This document shows positions 54,998 through 63,587 of a DNA stretch of 64,000 nt, piece by piece. Origin of the DNA: Hominisplanchenecus murintestinalis (GTDB taxonomy: Bacteria > Bacillota > Clostridia > Lachnospirales > Lachnospiraceae); contig SRZB01000001.1 in NCBI GenBank assembly GCA_004793585.1, positions 280,334 to 344,333 of the forward strand. The letters run 5' to 3'. The translations under genes were made by a program, and so were the position numbers. The notes under the pieces are model-generated. The model did not search any database. It was not told the origin of the DNA and was given only the letters and a program-made list of their open reading frames with translations. Numbering within the stretch: the stretch's first letter is position 1; every line of letters starts with the position of its first letter.

Positions 54998-55180
54998 GAC
55001 CCCGTTTATATACTGCCGGCTTCGCCATGGACATTTCGCAAGTGACGCTGCGAAAAAAGCCACGCACCTTTTTGTGCATGGCTTTTAAATATTTAATTCC
55101 GTTTTTATATTTTGCCAAGGCTGTCCGGTTGCCATCCCGCTTTAATCAATGCCATACAATTTGTCAAACTTTGTCGAGCC

Positions 55181-55486
55181 TTACAATTTTGGCCCTTTCA
55201 TCCCCGGTTCCCTTTCCTGCTGTTCCCCGCTCCTGCTGATCTGCCTCATAATCTCAGAATGGTTAAGTACGAAGCTCTTGGTTGGATCCTCCTGCATCTC
55301 ACACCAAAAACTCTTTGTATGAAACCCTCCGTCTTCAACACTCACGTTGTATCCCCGCTTTGCCATCTCTTCTATGAACTGCCCTTCGTCTGACGCCGCC
55401 CTTACCGCCTCAGCCCTGGCGCTGTGGAATTCCGACTTCAGCCTCTCCTGCCTCCCAGCATATGTCTCATGCCTTATTATATCCAT
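55181..55486 (-). CDS. Hypothetical ICE protein
   Basis: 101 residues, starting MDIIRHETYAGRQERLKSEF with a charged helix and then a small mixed domain (YNVSVEDGGFHTKSFWCEM). GAGGAGG precedes the ATG at 55486. It lies between oriT and the secretion operon. No family recognised. Confidence 0.6.
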   Translation of the reverse strand: MDIIRHETYAGRQERLKSEFHSARAEAVRAASDEGQFIEEMAKRGYNVSVEDGGFHTKSFWCEMQEDPTKSFVLNHSEIMRQISRSGEQQEREPGMKGPKL

Positions 55487-55563
55487 ATTCAAACCTCCTC
55501 ATATCGATTCCCACACGGTAAACACTATCTACAAGATTCCCGGAATGTAAAATTGCGGGAATC

Positions 55564-56001
55564 TTAAAACAGAATAAACCCTGCAACCGTAACCACAATC
55601 CCTAATAGAAAAACCCCTGCACCTACTGCAAGAAAAATCATGCCCAATTGTTCCTCTTTTTCCTCCGAACAGTAATATTGCTCTATGTTGTCAGGATTTA
55701 CATATAAGCATACCTGCTGCCCCTGTTTGAGCCTTGGGTAGTCACGGCCTGTCTGGTCACGCTTTCTCACCTTTTCCCCATTTACGGTATATTCATAAAT
55801 ATAATGATAGGAATACCGGACTTCGCCGCATACGTATTCCTTCTCCTTCTTTACTTCTGCGACTTCTGCAGTAACCTTCCGTGTGCAACATGCCATTCTT
55901 TTTTTCACGCCTGCGCAGACAGCTCTCCCCCCGGCGATAAATCCCATGCCAATAACGGCAGCTACCATCCCAAGCAGGCGCAGCACCCATATACCATCCA
56001 T
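55564..56001 (-). CDS. DUF3592-type membrane protein
   Basis: 145 residues. Two helices (about 9-28 and 122-143) bracket a soluble part with YHYIYEYTVNGEKVRKRD and YPRLKQGQQVCLYVNPDNIE, the DUF3592 pattern. Function unknown. Starts three bases after the stop of the gene upstream, near the end of the secretion operon. Confidence 0.75.
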   Translation of the reverse strand: MDGIWVLRLLGMVAAVIGMGFIAGGRAVCAGVKKRMACCTRKVTAEVAEVKKEKEYVCGEVRYSYHYIYEYTVNGEKVRKRDQTGRDYPRLKQGQQVCLYVNPDNIEQYYCSEEKEEQLGMIFLAVGAGVFLLGIVVTVAGFILF

Positions 56002-56004
56002 ATT

Positions 56005-56331
56005 CTATTCCTCCCGGTTTTTTTCGTCCTGGCGGCGCAGCCCTGCAAGCCACCGCAGCGCGGCCCCCTGTGCCGGGGCAGCCCTGCCCTCGGCGCGTTC
56101 GTTTTCGCAGCAGCAGTACACGGCGTCCAGGATGCTGCATATGCTGCCAATCTTTTCCTCGTCCTCCGGCGTGATCTCCCCTGCTTCCGCACTGCGGCAG
56201 ATATCCTCCACCGCCTGCCTCTTCACGTCAATCTCCCGTGCGTGGGCAAAGATATTGTCCCGGCTCGTCCGCAGCATGTCCAGCTGGAACCGCCGGAATT
56301 CCCTCCCCACGCGTTCACTGATGTTCCCCAT
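56005..56331 (-). CDS. Small helical protein, possibly DUF3848-like
   Basis: 108 residues. The start (MGNISERVGREFRRFQ) overlaps the preceding stop as TAATG. The central helices DNIFAHAREIDVKRQAVEDI resemble DUF3848 proteins of ICEs, but the match is loose. Cys-rich patch AVYCCCEN. Function unknown. Confidence 0.55.
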   Translation of the reverse strand: MGNISERVGREFRRFQLDMLRTSRDNIFAHAREIDVKRQAVEDICRSAEAGEITPEDEEKIGSICSILDAVYCCCENERAEGRAAPAQGAALRWLAGLRRQDEKNREE

Positions 56332-57077
56332 TACTCCACCATGGTTTCCTTCCCGGGTCCCTGCACTGCCCCTTCCGGTGCATGTGCCTCCCCCTGTGCC
56401 TCTATCACTGCGGCATCCTCTTCCCGGCTGATGTCGGTCACCGCCCCGCGGCTGTCCCACACCCGCCCTTCAACCTCCTGCCTTGTATACCGGCACCTGG
56501 AAGCTGTGACGGTACAGGCATAGGGATCCCACCGGAGGGTGACCAGCGTCCGTTTCTTATTGTCCAGCTCTACGTAAAATTCCGTGCAGCGTATGCTGTC
56601 ATCCGGAACAGCCACGTCCAGGATACGCCCTTCCCCTGCCCGCAGCTTTTTCTTTTCCACATATGCCGACAGGTATTTGTCCAAAAGCCAGGTACGGGAG
56701 GCCATGACCTGCTTTGCGAACTCATCCGCATTCGTGACCGTTACCGCATACTTCTCCTGTTCTGCCGCTGGCTGCCATGCCGCTTCCGTTGTTTTCCCTG
56801 TACCCTGTCCCGTTTCCCCGGCAGGGTGTTCTATGTCCGGCGTATCCCTTCCCGGCGTCTCTTCCTCTTCCTGCATGGCCGCGCCGGTATCTTCCTGCGC
56901 CTGCCCGTCAGGCACGCCTTCCTCCGGGCGGCGGCTTATCTCCCGGTATCCTTCTGTCCCCCGGCCTCCTTTTTCCCCGGTATGCGCTTTATATATAAGT
57001 ATGCCGGCAAGCGCCAGAAACACTGCCACCAGCAGGAACACCCTGGCAGCTATGCCGCTTTTCCTCCCGTTCCTCAT
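56331..57077 (-). CDS. Membrane-anchored conjugation protein
   Basis: 248 residues. One N-terminal helix (ARVFLLVAVFLALAGILIYK), a low-complexity Glu/Gly/Thr linker (about 35-105) and an extracytoplasmic domain starting KYAVTVTNADEFAKQV. The layout (short cytosolic tail, one helix, mixed domain) is like VirB8-type pilot proteins, though no family match is claimed. Overlaps the PrgI-like gene by ATGA. Confidence 0.6.
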   Translation of the reverse strand: MRNGRKSGIAARVFLLVAVFLALAGILIYKAHTGEKGGRGTEGYREISRRPEEGVPDGQAQEDTGAAMQEEEETPGRDTPDIEHPAGETGQGTGKTTEAAWQPAAEQEKYAVTVTNADEFAKQVMASRTWLLDKYLSAYVEKKKLRAGEGRILDVAVPDDSIRCTEFYVELDNKKRTLVTLRWDPYACTVTASRCRYTRQEVEGRVWDSRGAVTDISREEDAAVIEAQGEAHAPEGAVQGPGKETMVE

Positions 57078-57508
57078 TTCCTTCCCCCTTTCTTTCCATG
57101 CGTGCCGGAATCCGGCACGGGCCTTCCCGCCCGTATGCGCTTCCGCCGGCAGCTCTTTTTCTGCTCCCTCTCCATAAAGGCGCGCTTCCTTTGGTGTCCC
57201 CGCGGCAGTTCATCCGCAGCGTACGCCAGCGTCCTGCTCCTGTAAAAATAAATGATTTCTTTCAGGTAGCCTATGGGGGTAAGCCCCTGGATGGACACGA
57301 ACCCTGCCCCCAGGATGGGGACCGCACAGAACACCCCTGCATAGATCCCCACCTCCGGCGGCAGCCCCGCATATTTATCCAGCAGGAAGGTCGTAACCCC
57401 TGCCACGGCGGCCCCTGCCGCCAGGCTTACAGTCTCCTTCACGCTCATCCCGCGGAACAGCTCGTCTTTGTAATCCGTATCAAAATCCCTGTTAATTTTT
57501 ATATGCAT
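57074..57508 (-). CDS. PrgI/VirB3-like membrane protein
   Basis: 144 residues. Two helices (about 25-45 and 53-73) then GLTPIGYLKEIIYFYRSRTL, as in PrgI-family components of Firmicutes secretion systems. The basic tail ends RPVPDSGTHGKKGGRK, part of it encoded by an ICE palindrome. AGGAGG precedes the ATG. Confidence 0.72.
   Translation of the reverse strand: MHIKINRDFDTDYKDELFRGMSVKETVSLAAGAAVAGVTTFLLDKYAGLPPEVGIYAGVFCAVPILGAGFVSIQGLTPIGYLKEIIYFYRSRTLAYAADELPRGHQRKRAFMEREQKKSCRRKRIRAGRPVPDSGTHGKKGGRK
57102..57118 (-). repeat. ICE palindrome copy 6
   Basis: GTGCCGGAATCCGGCAC at the 3' end of the PrgI-like gene, 25 bases before the start at 57077 and ahead of its AAGGGGG. Confidence 0.9.
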
Positions 57509-57522
57509 TGCATCCTCCTCTT

Positions 57523-59385
57523 TTATTCCTGCCCTGTCTCTGTCCCGGGCGGCCCTTCCTGCCCGCCCGGCGTGCCCCTGTAGGAGCCGAAATTGTCGAG
57601 CACCTTCTGTGCGTAGGCGATACGGTTCTCCAGGTGGGCATTTGCCTTATGGCAGATCTCAAAGTTCGCGCAGAATGCCGTTGTGGCAAATTCCAGATCC
57701 CTGCACGCCTTGAACTCGGCATGGGAGATGTGGTACTCCTCCCCATACTCCGCGCCGATACTGGTCCAGAGCCAGATATTGCCGGACATTTCCTTCATCA
57801 TGTATTCCAGCTGTACCGCCAGCCCGGTCTCCGGCCACGGCTCCCCGCGTTCCTGCGCATATGCCAGGAACCCGGACTTCCTCCCTTCGGACGTCCACTG
57901 GCAGATGCCGATCCCCGGCCCCTGCCCGCCGTTTTCCGTGCTGTTGATGACCAGGTCCCCTGAGGCGTCCACCCCGCCTTCCCCCGCAAGGTTGCCGCAT
58001 ATGGCCGCCGACGCTTCCGGCGTGTAGCCCGCATCCACAAACGCCCGGTACGCCTTCTCCGCGTTGGAGCCCCCGGACAGGCTGCCTACCGTTGCCGGGT
58101 AGTCAGGCGCGCAGAAGCCCGTGATGTCCGGGGACGAAATGGGCCAGCAGTATCTTGCCACCCGCGATTTTGTATGGTCGCGGTTCCCCTCCACGTTCCC
58201 CTCTATGGTCGTCACCACGGAGGCGGCGGCGTCCCAGGACTCCACGATGCCCACATGGCTCCTCCCCGGCCCCTCGAAAAGGATGAGGTCGCCCGCTTTC
58301 GGGATGTAGCCTGCCTTCCCATGATACTCCCCTTTCGCGTCATACCATGCGTGCAGCTCTGCCACGGATGCAGTCCTTGGGACGACGCCGGACTCTATGT
58401 AGCCGCACTGGTCCGCGCACCAGGTGACGAACATCGCGCACCAGTTCCCGTTTAAGCCGTACCACTCCTTATATTTTGTGCCGCCGATATTCTCACCGGA
58501 AACTTCCAGCTCCTGCCGGGCGGTGTCCACCATGGCCATGTTCCTGATCTGGACAGTGCCTGCAAGCAGCGGCACCAGGACCACGACTACCAATACTACC
58601 AGCGCCACGACAATGACCGCCGGGAACACGCTTGCCAGGATGCCCACTAACGTCATCATCACGCCCACGAGGGCCGCCATGACTTTTACCGCCGCATACA
58701 TGCCAATGGATACGGCCATCCCGACGGCCATGCCCCCGAAGGTGTCAGCCTTCTTCGCCTCCTCCATCCGGAAGGCGGCTGCGTCTGTCCACTCCTGGAA
58801 CGCCCTGTCCTTCGCTGCCTGTGCCGACTGGAATGCCTGCCGGAACTTACCGGAAGCCCTTTTTGCCGCTATGGCCCCTATGGCCGCCCCTCCTGCGGCT
58901 GCTGCCCCAAAGCCGGGCGCTGCCCGGGCAGCCTTCCCGGGCATGGATGCCGCCCCGGGTGCTTTTCCTGCCAGGGCCGCTTTCTTTGCCCCGGCAGGCA
59001 CTGCCTTCCCCCCTGTCCCGGGGGGTTGGGGGGCTGCTTCCACCGCCCTGCGCCACCCGGGCGGCATGCCTGCGCCTCCCCCTTTACTGGCTGGCGCGCC
59101 TGCCGGGCTGTTCCCGGCCTTTTCCCCTGTGCGCCTCCCCTGTTCAAGGAAGCGGCGCTTCTTCCTTTGGGTAAGCCTGTCCCATGCGCGCCGTTCCATG
59201 TGGCTCAGGTATCCCCTGGTTTCTTCCTCCCCTTCTTCTTTATCCTGCGCATCCCGGACAGCGTCCCCGGCTGCCCCTCCTGCCACCCGGGCGCACATCC
59301 CGGCTTTCCGGAAACGGACGCCGGACTTTTGAAGCCTGGGGCTGGATTTTTTCAGCCCCGTATCTTTCTGTTTCTGTATCTTCAT
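57523..59385 (-). CDS. VirB1-like double hydrolase (CHAP plus phage-tail-lysozyme domain)
   Basis: 620 residues. A basic, Ala/Gly-rich N-terminus (1-~200) is followed by helices at about 220-290. The CHAP domain (about 305-430) has the catalytic Cys in NWCAMFVTWCADQ and His in GRSHVGIVESW. A phage-tail-type lysozyme domain (about 450-600) starts AEKAYRAFVDAGYTPEA, with NLAGEGG. It should open peptidoglycan for the mating channel. ATGA overlap with virB4. Confidence 0.87.
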   Translation of the reverse strand: MKIQKQKDTGLKKSSPRLQKSGVRFRKAGMCARVAGGAAGDAVRDAQDKEEGEEETRGYLSHMERRAWDRLTQRKKRRFLEQGRRTGEKAGNSPAGAPASKGGGAGMPPGWRRAVEAAPQPPGTGGKAVPAGAKKAALAGKAPGAASMPGKAARAAPGFGAAAAGGAAIGAIAAKRASGKFRQAFQSAQAAKDRAFQEWTDAAAFRMEEAKKADTFGGMAVGMAVSIGMYAAVKVMAALVGVMMTLVGILASVFPAVIVVALVVLVVVVLVPLLAGTVQIRNMAMVDTARQELEVSGENIGGTKYKEWYGLNGNWCAMFVTWCADQCGYIESGVVPRTASVAELHAWYDAKGEYHGKAGYIPKAGDLILFEGPGRSHVGIVESWDAAASVVTTIEGNVEGNRDHTKSRVARYCWPISSPDITGFCAPDYPATVGSLSGGSNAEKAYRAFVDAGYTPEASAAICGNLAGEGGVDASGDLVINSTENGGQGPGIGICQWTSEGRKSGFLAYAQERGEPWPETGLAVQLEYMMKEMSGNIWLWTSIGAEYGEEYHISHAEFKACRDLEFATTAFCANFEICHKANAHLENRIAYAQKVLDNFGSYRGTPGGQEGPPGTETGQE

Positions 59386-61790
59386 GCCCCGCCGCCTTCC
59401 TCCTGCTCATGGAAGTTCGTGGAAAATTCCCTGTACAGCGGGTTCCCCCTGTCCATGGATGCGTCAAAGAGCAGGACCTTCTTCCCCCAGACCATGACGC
59501 CCCGCCCCGGGGTGTCCTCATCAAGGGAACGGGACTCCGCCTCGGACAGCTCCTGGATCTGCCGCAGGCTTGCCGCGTCCACGCCGCCCTGGTCCATGAA
59601 GCACTTATAGGCGCAGTTTGAGAACATGTCCCGCAGGTCCGGCAGCTCCAGCGCCCTGGACAGGTTCTGGACCGCCATCGTGACGATGCCCCCGAACTTC
59701 CGGTAGGTTTCCACTGCCCGCAAAAGCTGGGCGGCTGAGCTGGCGCTGCTGCAGAGCACCTGTGTCTCATCCACCACAAGCCGGGTGGCCACGCGCCCCC
59801 CCTGGTTGTGCTCGATACGCCCGGCCAGGAAATGCATGACTGTGAGCATCACCGGCTCCCAGACGGATTCCGGCACATTCCTGAGCCCGAACCCTACCAG
59901 CCTTTTGCTGATGTCCAGGTTTGACGGGTGGGCGAACATGTCATAGGCGCCCGTGGTATATTCCTCAAGGGAATTGAGGATCTGCCCTGCCACGCGCCTG
60001 CCTTCCGCGTCCTGCCCTTCTTCCGCCCATGCCCCAATGGCGTCCCGGATGTCCATGAGCGTTGGCTGCCGTTTCAGGCGGCGCATGCCGAAGGCTTCCC
60101 CATACACTTTCCTGGCCGCCCTGCCGACCACTGCCGCGTGTTCCTGCGTCACGGTGATGTTCTTCATCACCGCCGTGCAGAAGGACACCGCATACTCCGT
60201 CTTGGATGCGACAAACTGTTCCCTTGCCGCCGTATCCCCGTGGAGCACATCTTCCGGGATTTCATAAGGGTTCAGGTATATCCCGCATTTCGGCGTGAAG
60301 TCGAAGAACTGCCCGCCGCATCCACGGATGAGCGACTCGAACTCGTTCTGCGGGTCCAGGACGACAATGTCATCATCCGTGAGGAGCAGCCCCTGGGCAA
60401 TCTCCGTCATTTTAATCAGGAAGGATTTCCCGCCCCCGCTGTGGGACACGATCATCCCGTGGGGGTTGGCGAGCAGCTTCCTGTCCCCCCGGATCAGGTG
60501 CTTCGTGACCCGGTTCAGCCCATAGCACATCCCGCCCCTGTCCGTAAGGTCATGCGCATAATACGGGTTGAATGCCACCGCTGACGAGGTGAGGAAGAAC
60601 CGCATATGGTCCACCTGCCTCCCCCCGGTGGGCAGCGCCGTGTTCAGCGCTTTAAGCTGCCGGTAATTGTACGTATCCAGCGTGAACCCGCTGGACGCCG
60701 CAATGCTGCGGACAGAACTGGTGCGTTTTGCAAGCTCCTCCGGGGTGTCTGCCGCCACGGCCACCAGAAGCCCGATGTACAGCCCCAGCTCATCATTTTC
60801 GTCCACCTGGTACAGGTAGTCCTCCAGCTCGTCTTTCTTCCTCCCTTTCTGGTAGGACATGCCCGCACCGTACTGCCCCTGCCGCCGCATCCGGTCCGTC
60901 TCCTGGGCAATGGCTTTCTCGTTGTTCATGTGCGCGTTTTTCAGCTTGTCCGTCAGCAGTTTTTTGTCCACCGGCTCCGCATCCACGGTAACATACATGG
61001 GGTACGGCACGTTCGTCAGTGCGTGCAGCGTGTTCCCTTCGTCCAGCGACGCGGCGTAGCTGTGGCCGAACAGGACGCAGACATGCATGCCGCCCAGCTC
61101 CAGGCTGCCTTTATGCTGCCGTATGGAGGCCGGGAGGATATGGTTCTTCCACCCGTCCGCCTCCCCGCCAAGCTCCCCGCCATAGGGTATGCGCACCTCC
61201 CCCATCTGGTAGAACCTCTGCAGGGCGAGGAGCCGCTCCCTCCCGGACATCCGGTAAAGGCGGCTCCCAAGCGCCCCGAAAAGCATCTGCAGGGTGGTGT
61301 CCAGGGTATGGAAATAAAGCCCCGCCTCTTCGTGCGATCTTGCCCGGCAGGTGACTGTGAGGTACATCACCCTGCCGATGTCCTTTGTCCCGTCCTGCAC
61401 CTTCTCATTGATCCATTCCCCGATGCCTTCGCCCATCTGCGGGTATTCTTCCCCGTGGGCCGGGGAGAATGCCTCCGCCATGAACTCCTCCATGTCCACC
61501 TGCTCATTGGCTATGGTGACCTTCCACTGGCTCCCCAGGGCTTTCATCCACTTCATGAGCTGCAAAAGCATCGTTTCCTTCTTCCCCTCATCCTGGCTGA
61601 TATAGTTCACGTCCTCGAAAATATAGCCCCTGTCATACATTGCCATCCCCGCGTCCCCCACCTGGAATACGCCATCCTCCCAGGCGCGGCAGATGTTCAG
61701 GGTATCCTTTACATTCCTCGGCACGCCCATAGCCAGGGCGGCCGCCTGCTTCTTTTTTGAAAATGCGCTTCCCGCATTAATAAAAGCCAT
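59382..61790 (-). CDS. VirB4/TraE-family secretion ATPase
   Basis: About 802 residues. Walker A is SHSGGGKSFLIKM near 445 and Walker B RLVVDETQVL near 680; a later motif is TMAVQNLSRALEL. The start was chosen at the second ATG of MERMAFINA, with AAAGGA eight bases upstream; the frame is open 63 codons further, but that part looks like out-of-frame filler. It powers pilus and channel assembly. Confidence 0.9.
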   Translation of the reverse strand: MAFINAGSAFSKKKQAAALAMGVPRNVKDTLNICRAWEDGVFQVGDAGMAMYDRGYIFEDVNYISQDEGKKETMLLQLMKWMKALGSQWKVTIANEQVDMEEFMAEAFSPAHGEEYPQMGEGIGEWINEKVQDGTKDIGRVMYLTVTCRARSHEEAGLYFHTLDTTLQMLFGALGSRLYRMSGRERLLALQRFYQMGEVRIPYGGELGGEADGWKNHILPASIRQHKGSLELGGMHVCVLFGHSYAASLDEGNTLHALTNVPYPMYVTVDAEPVDKKLLTDKLKNAHMNNEKAIAQETDRMRRQGQYGAGMSYQKGRKKDELEDYLYQVDENDELGLYIGLLVAVAADTPEELAKRTSSVRSIAASSGFTLDTYNYRQLKALNTALPTGGRQVDHMRFFLTSSAVAFNPYYAHDLTDRGGMCYGLNRVTKHLIRGDRKLLANPHGMIVSHSGGGKSFLIKMTEIAQGLLLTDDDIVVLDPQNEFESLIRGCGGQFFDFTPKCGIYLNPYEIPEDVLHGDTAAREQFVASKTEYAVSFCTAVMKNITVTQEHAAVVGRAARKVYGEAFGMRRLKRQPTLMDIRDAIGAWAEEGQDAEGRRVAGQILNSLEEYTTGAYDMFAHPSNLDISKRLVGFGLRNVPESVWEPVMLTVMHFLAGRIEHNQGGRVATRLVVDETQVLCSSASSAAQLLRAVETYRKFGGIVTMAVQNLSRALELPDLRDMFSNCAYKCFMDQGGVDAASLRQIQELSEAESRSLDEDTPGRGVMVWGKKVLLFDASMDRGNPLYREFSTNFHEQEEGGGA

Positions 61791-61839
61791 TCTTTCCATC
61801 CTTTCCCCGCACGGTGTGCGGATTTCCCATACTTTGTCC

Positions 61840-62661
61840 TTACAGCCCGAACACGCGCCGCATAAAGGAGTCCGCCCCCTTGACGGAAGCCGCCATGAGA
61901 ACCATAGTGACCATGTTCTGCATGCACTTGCCCGCGCCGTCAAACCAGCCGGCCACGCCGTCCATGTCGCCCCAGTCAATGCCCCGGCACAGCCGGGTGC
62001 CCACGCCCAGGAAGATCACGATGACAACAACCTCAAAGCATTTCCCCAGGAAAGCGCGTATGAATGAGGCAGCTGTCCGCTCCACGCCCTGGCCGCCTGC
62101 CAGGAAAGGCAGCGCCAGCGGGGCGCACGCCGTCAGCACATAGAGCTGCAGGAACCTCCCGTACACCGACAGAAAAATCATCCCGCCGCACACGAGGCAG
62201 ACCATGAAATAGATGATGCCGAACAGACACCCGAAGAGGGTCGTGCCCGCATCAATGTCCCCCACGGCTGCGGAAAAGTCTTTCACCCCGCCGGCTGCGT
62301 CCGCCAGCCCGGCCGCGGCCCGGAACAGCCCCTGCATGATGCCCAGCCCGCCCTGCATGAGCACGTTGGCAAGCAGCGCCTTGATGGCAAGCTCCATCAG
62401 GATCTCCAATGTGAAGTTCTGTTTGATATTGGACGACTGCCTGAAAAAGCCCACCAGGAACGTAATGTTCAAAAACAGCACGCCCACGGACAGGGTGACA
62501 GGGTAGAGCGTCCCGGACACATACCCCCAGGCGCCGCCTGAGAACGTCTCCGGCGTCAGCCCCAGCACGCCCATCACCATGCCCATCATCCAGCCCCATA
62601 CGGAATCCCCAAGGCTGAAAAACACTGCATTTGTAAGGAACAGCAGCAGCGCTTCGCTCAT
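61840..62661 (-). CDS. VirB6/TrbL-like polytopic channel protein
   Basis: 273 residues with about six helices and Gly/Ala-rich loops (GWMMGMVMGVLGLTPETF, YVLTACAPLALPFLAGGQ). Size, topology and place between the VirB2-like and VirB4 genes match the inner-membrane channel subunit. Confidence 0.82.
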   Translation of the reverse strand: MSEALLLFLTNAVFFSLGDSVWGWMMGMVMGVLGLTPETFSGGAWGYVSGTLYPVTLSVGVLFLNITFLVGFFRQSSNIKQNFTLEILMELAIKALLANVLMQGGLGIMQGLFRAAAGLADAAGGVKDFSAAVGDIDAGTTLFGCLFGIIYFMVCLVCGGMIFLSVYGRFLQLYVLTACAPLALPFLAGGQGVERTAASFIRAFLGKCFEVVVIVIFLGVGTRLCRGIDWGDMDGVAGWFDGAGKCMQNMVTMVLMAASVKGADSFMRRVFGL

Positions 62662-62689
62662 ATGCCCGCCCCCTTTCTTCCGCCCGCGG

Positions 62690-63073
62690 TCATGAGATGC
62701 TTACGACGGCGGTCAGGATCTGGGGACCCAGCGTCATGACAATCCCCCCGCCTATCCGTTTGAACGCCTGGGACTGCATCATGCCGTCCTGGGACTGCAT
62801 GGCATTCCCCCATTCAAAAATCCCCCAGAGGACGATAATCACGCCCACTGACGATACGAAAGAGGTCACAATGTCCTGCAGGTTTTTAAGCCCTGCCGTC
62901 ACCGCCTGCGCCCCTGTCGCTGCCTGTACCTGGATGGGGACGCATATGGCAACGAGCAGGCACAGGATGGCTGCCTGCGCCATCCATTCCCGCCGTCTGC
63001 ATCCCTTATGTTCCTGCATGCCCTTTCCTGCCGCTTTTCCTGCGGCGGTTTCTTTCTTTCTGAATCCTAACAT
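62690..63073 (-). CDS. VirB2-like/Maff2-type small membrane protein
   Basis: 127 residues. Signal-like helix (AAILCLLVAICVPIQVQA), then two helices, the first VTSFVSSVGVIIVLWGIFEW, and a GGGIVMTLGPQIL end. This is the layout of VirB2/TrbC pilins and of the Maff2 proteins of Firmicutes ICEs. The ATG at 63073 follows GGAGG. Confidence 0.75.
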   Translation of the reverse strand: MLGFRKKETAAGKAAGKGMQEHKGCRRREWMAQAAILCLLVAICVPIQVQAATGAQAVTAGLKNLQDIVTSFVSSVGVIIVLWGIFEWGNAMQSQDGMMQSQAFKRIGGGIVMTLGPQILTAVVSIS

Positions 63074-63090
63074 CTTTTTCCTTCCTCCTT

Positions 63091-63279
63091 CTATTTGATG
63101 AATTTTGAGGCTGCGAATGCTGCCAGCCCGCCGATTACTAAAATGGTTGCGAAAAATGCCAGCCCGGCATAGGCGGCATATTCTGCGGGCATCCATGCCC
63201 TTACGACAAACGCCGCTACTACTGCCAGGACGAAGCCTATGATAGTGGCGATGTTCCTTAACAAATTTCTTCTTTCCAT
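63091..63279 (-). CDS. Small two-helix membrane protein, first gene of the secretion operon
   Basis: 62 residues: a short basic start (MERRNLLRN) and two helices (IATIIGFVLAVVAAFVV, LAFFATILVIGGLAAFAA). AAGGAGG precedes the ATG. A palindrome copy and the leader terminator lie upstream. No family named; possibly a second pilin-like subunit. Confidence 0.65.
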   Translation of the reverse strand: MERRNLLRNIATIIGFVLAVVAAFVVRAWMPAEYAAYAGLAFFATILVIGGLAAFAASKFIK

Positions 63280-63310
63280 ACGGTTCCTCCTTGGGGTTCT
63301 GCCCCTGTAT

Positions 63311-63327
63311 GTGCCGGATTTCGGCAC
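63311..63327 (-). repeat. ICE palindrome copy 7
   Basis: Variant GTGCCGGATTTCGGCAC, 32 bases before the start at 63279, downstream of the leader terminator. Confidence 0.88.
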
Positions 63328-63346
63328 GCTTCTGTGTTTTGGGTAC

Positions 63347-63375
63347 AAAAAAAGACCCGTCTTTCGAAAGGTCTT
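63347..63375 (-). terminator. Intrinsic terminator in the secretion-operon leader
   Basis: Minus strand: AAGACC pairs with GGTCTT and is followed by further T. It lies ~120-145 bases after the predicted start from promoter 3 and before the first gene. Two further hairpins precede it: GGGAAA/TTTCCC (63383-63407) and AATAGCTG/CAGCTATT (63433-63462). Confidence 0.7.
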
Positions 63376-63500
63376 GTAAAAAGGGAAACACGCCACGCGC
63401 ATTTCCCTCTCTCCGCTTTTATTAAGTTGTCAAATAGCTGATTTCACTGTTTTACAGCTATTCAAATGCATTCCTGCTTTTTATTTTCTTTGCCAATTCT

Positions 63501-63544
63501 ATCATACCACCCAGGCAGCACGCCGTCCAGGTCTGTTTAGGTCG
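63501..63544 (-). promoter_or_regulatory. Operator-promoter 3 (secretion operon)
   Basis: AGGTCTGTTTAGGTCG at 63529-63544 with -10 TATGAT (minus) at 63501-63506, 22 bases apart. The segment between shares CAGCACG and CGTCCAGGTC with promoter 1. A third partial repeat (GTTTTAC) follows. Confidence 0.65.
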
Positions 63545-63570
63545 TTTTACACCGCGGTTATTTTTCCTGC

Positions 63571-63587
63571 GTGCCGGATTTCGGCAC
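63571..63587 (-). repeat. ICE palindrome copy 8
   Basis: Variant GTGCCGGATTTCGGCAC, upstream of promoter 3 rather than next to a start codon; perhaps the 3' end of the preceding transcript. Confidence 0.88.

Larger units (their letters stand above)
54614..55180. other. Non-coding transfer-origin region
   Basis: No gene supported. It contains short tandem repeats (54842-54892), the oriT-like inverted repeats (54934-54997) and GGCATTT/GGGACTTTT-type short repeats from 54700 on. Frames across it give only low-complexity products. Confidence 0.6.

Noticed and set aside
54789..55118. 109-codon minus frame across the oriT region
   Set aside because: It runs through iterons and palindromes, has no ribosome site and unrelated composition; the DNA structure explains the region better.
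60606..61760. 384-codon plus-strand frame
   Set aside because: Antisense shadow of virB4; His/Arg/Pro-rich and without ribosome site, whereas the minus frame has clear VirB4 motifs.
36370..63587. CRISPR array formed by the repeated palindromes
   Set aside because: The copies are kilobases apart with genes between them; no spacer-repeat periodicity and no cas genes.
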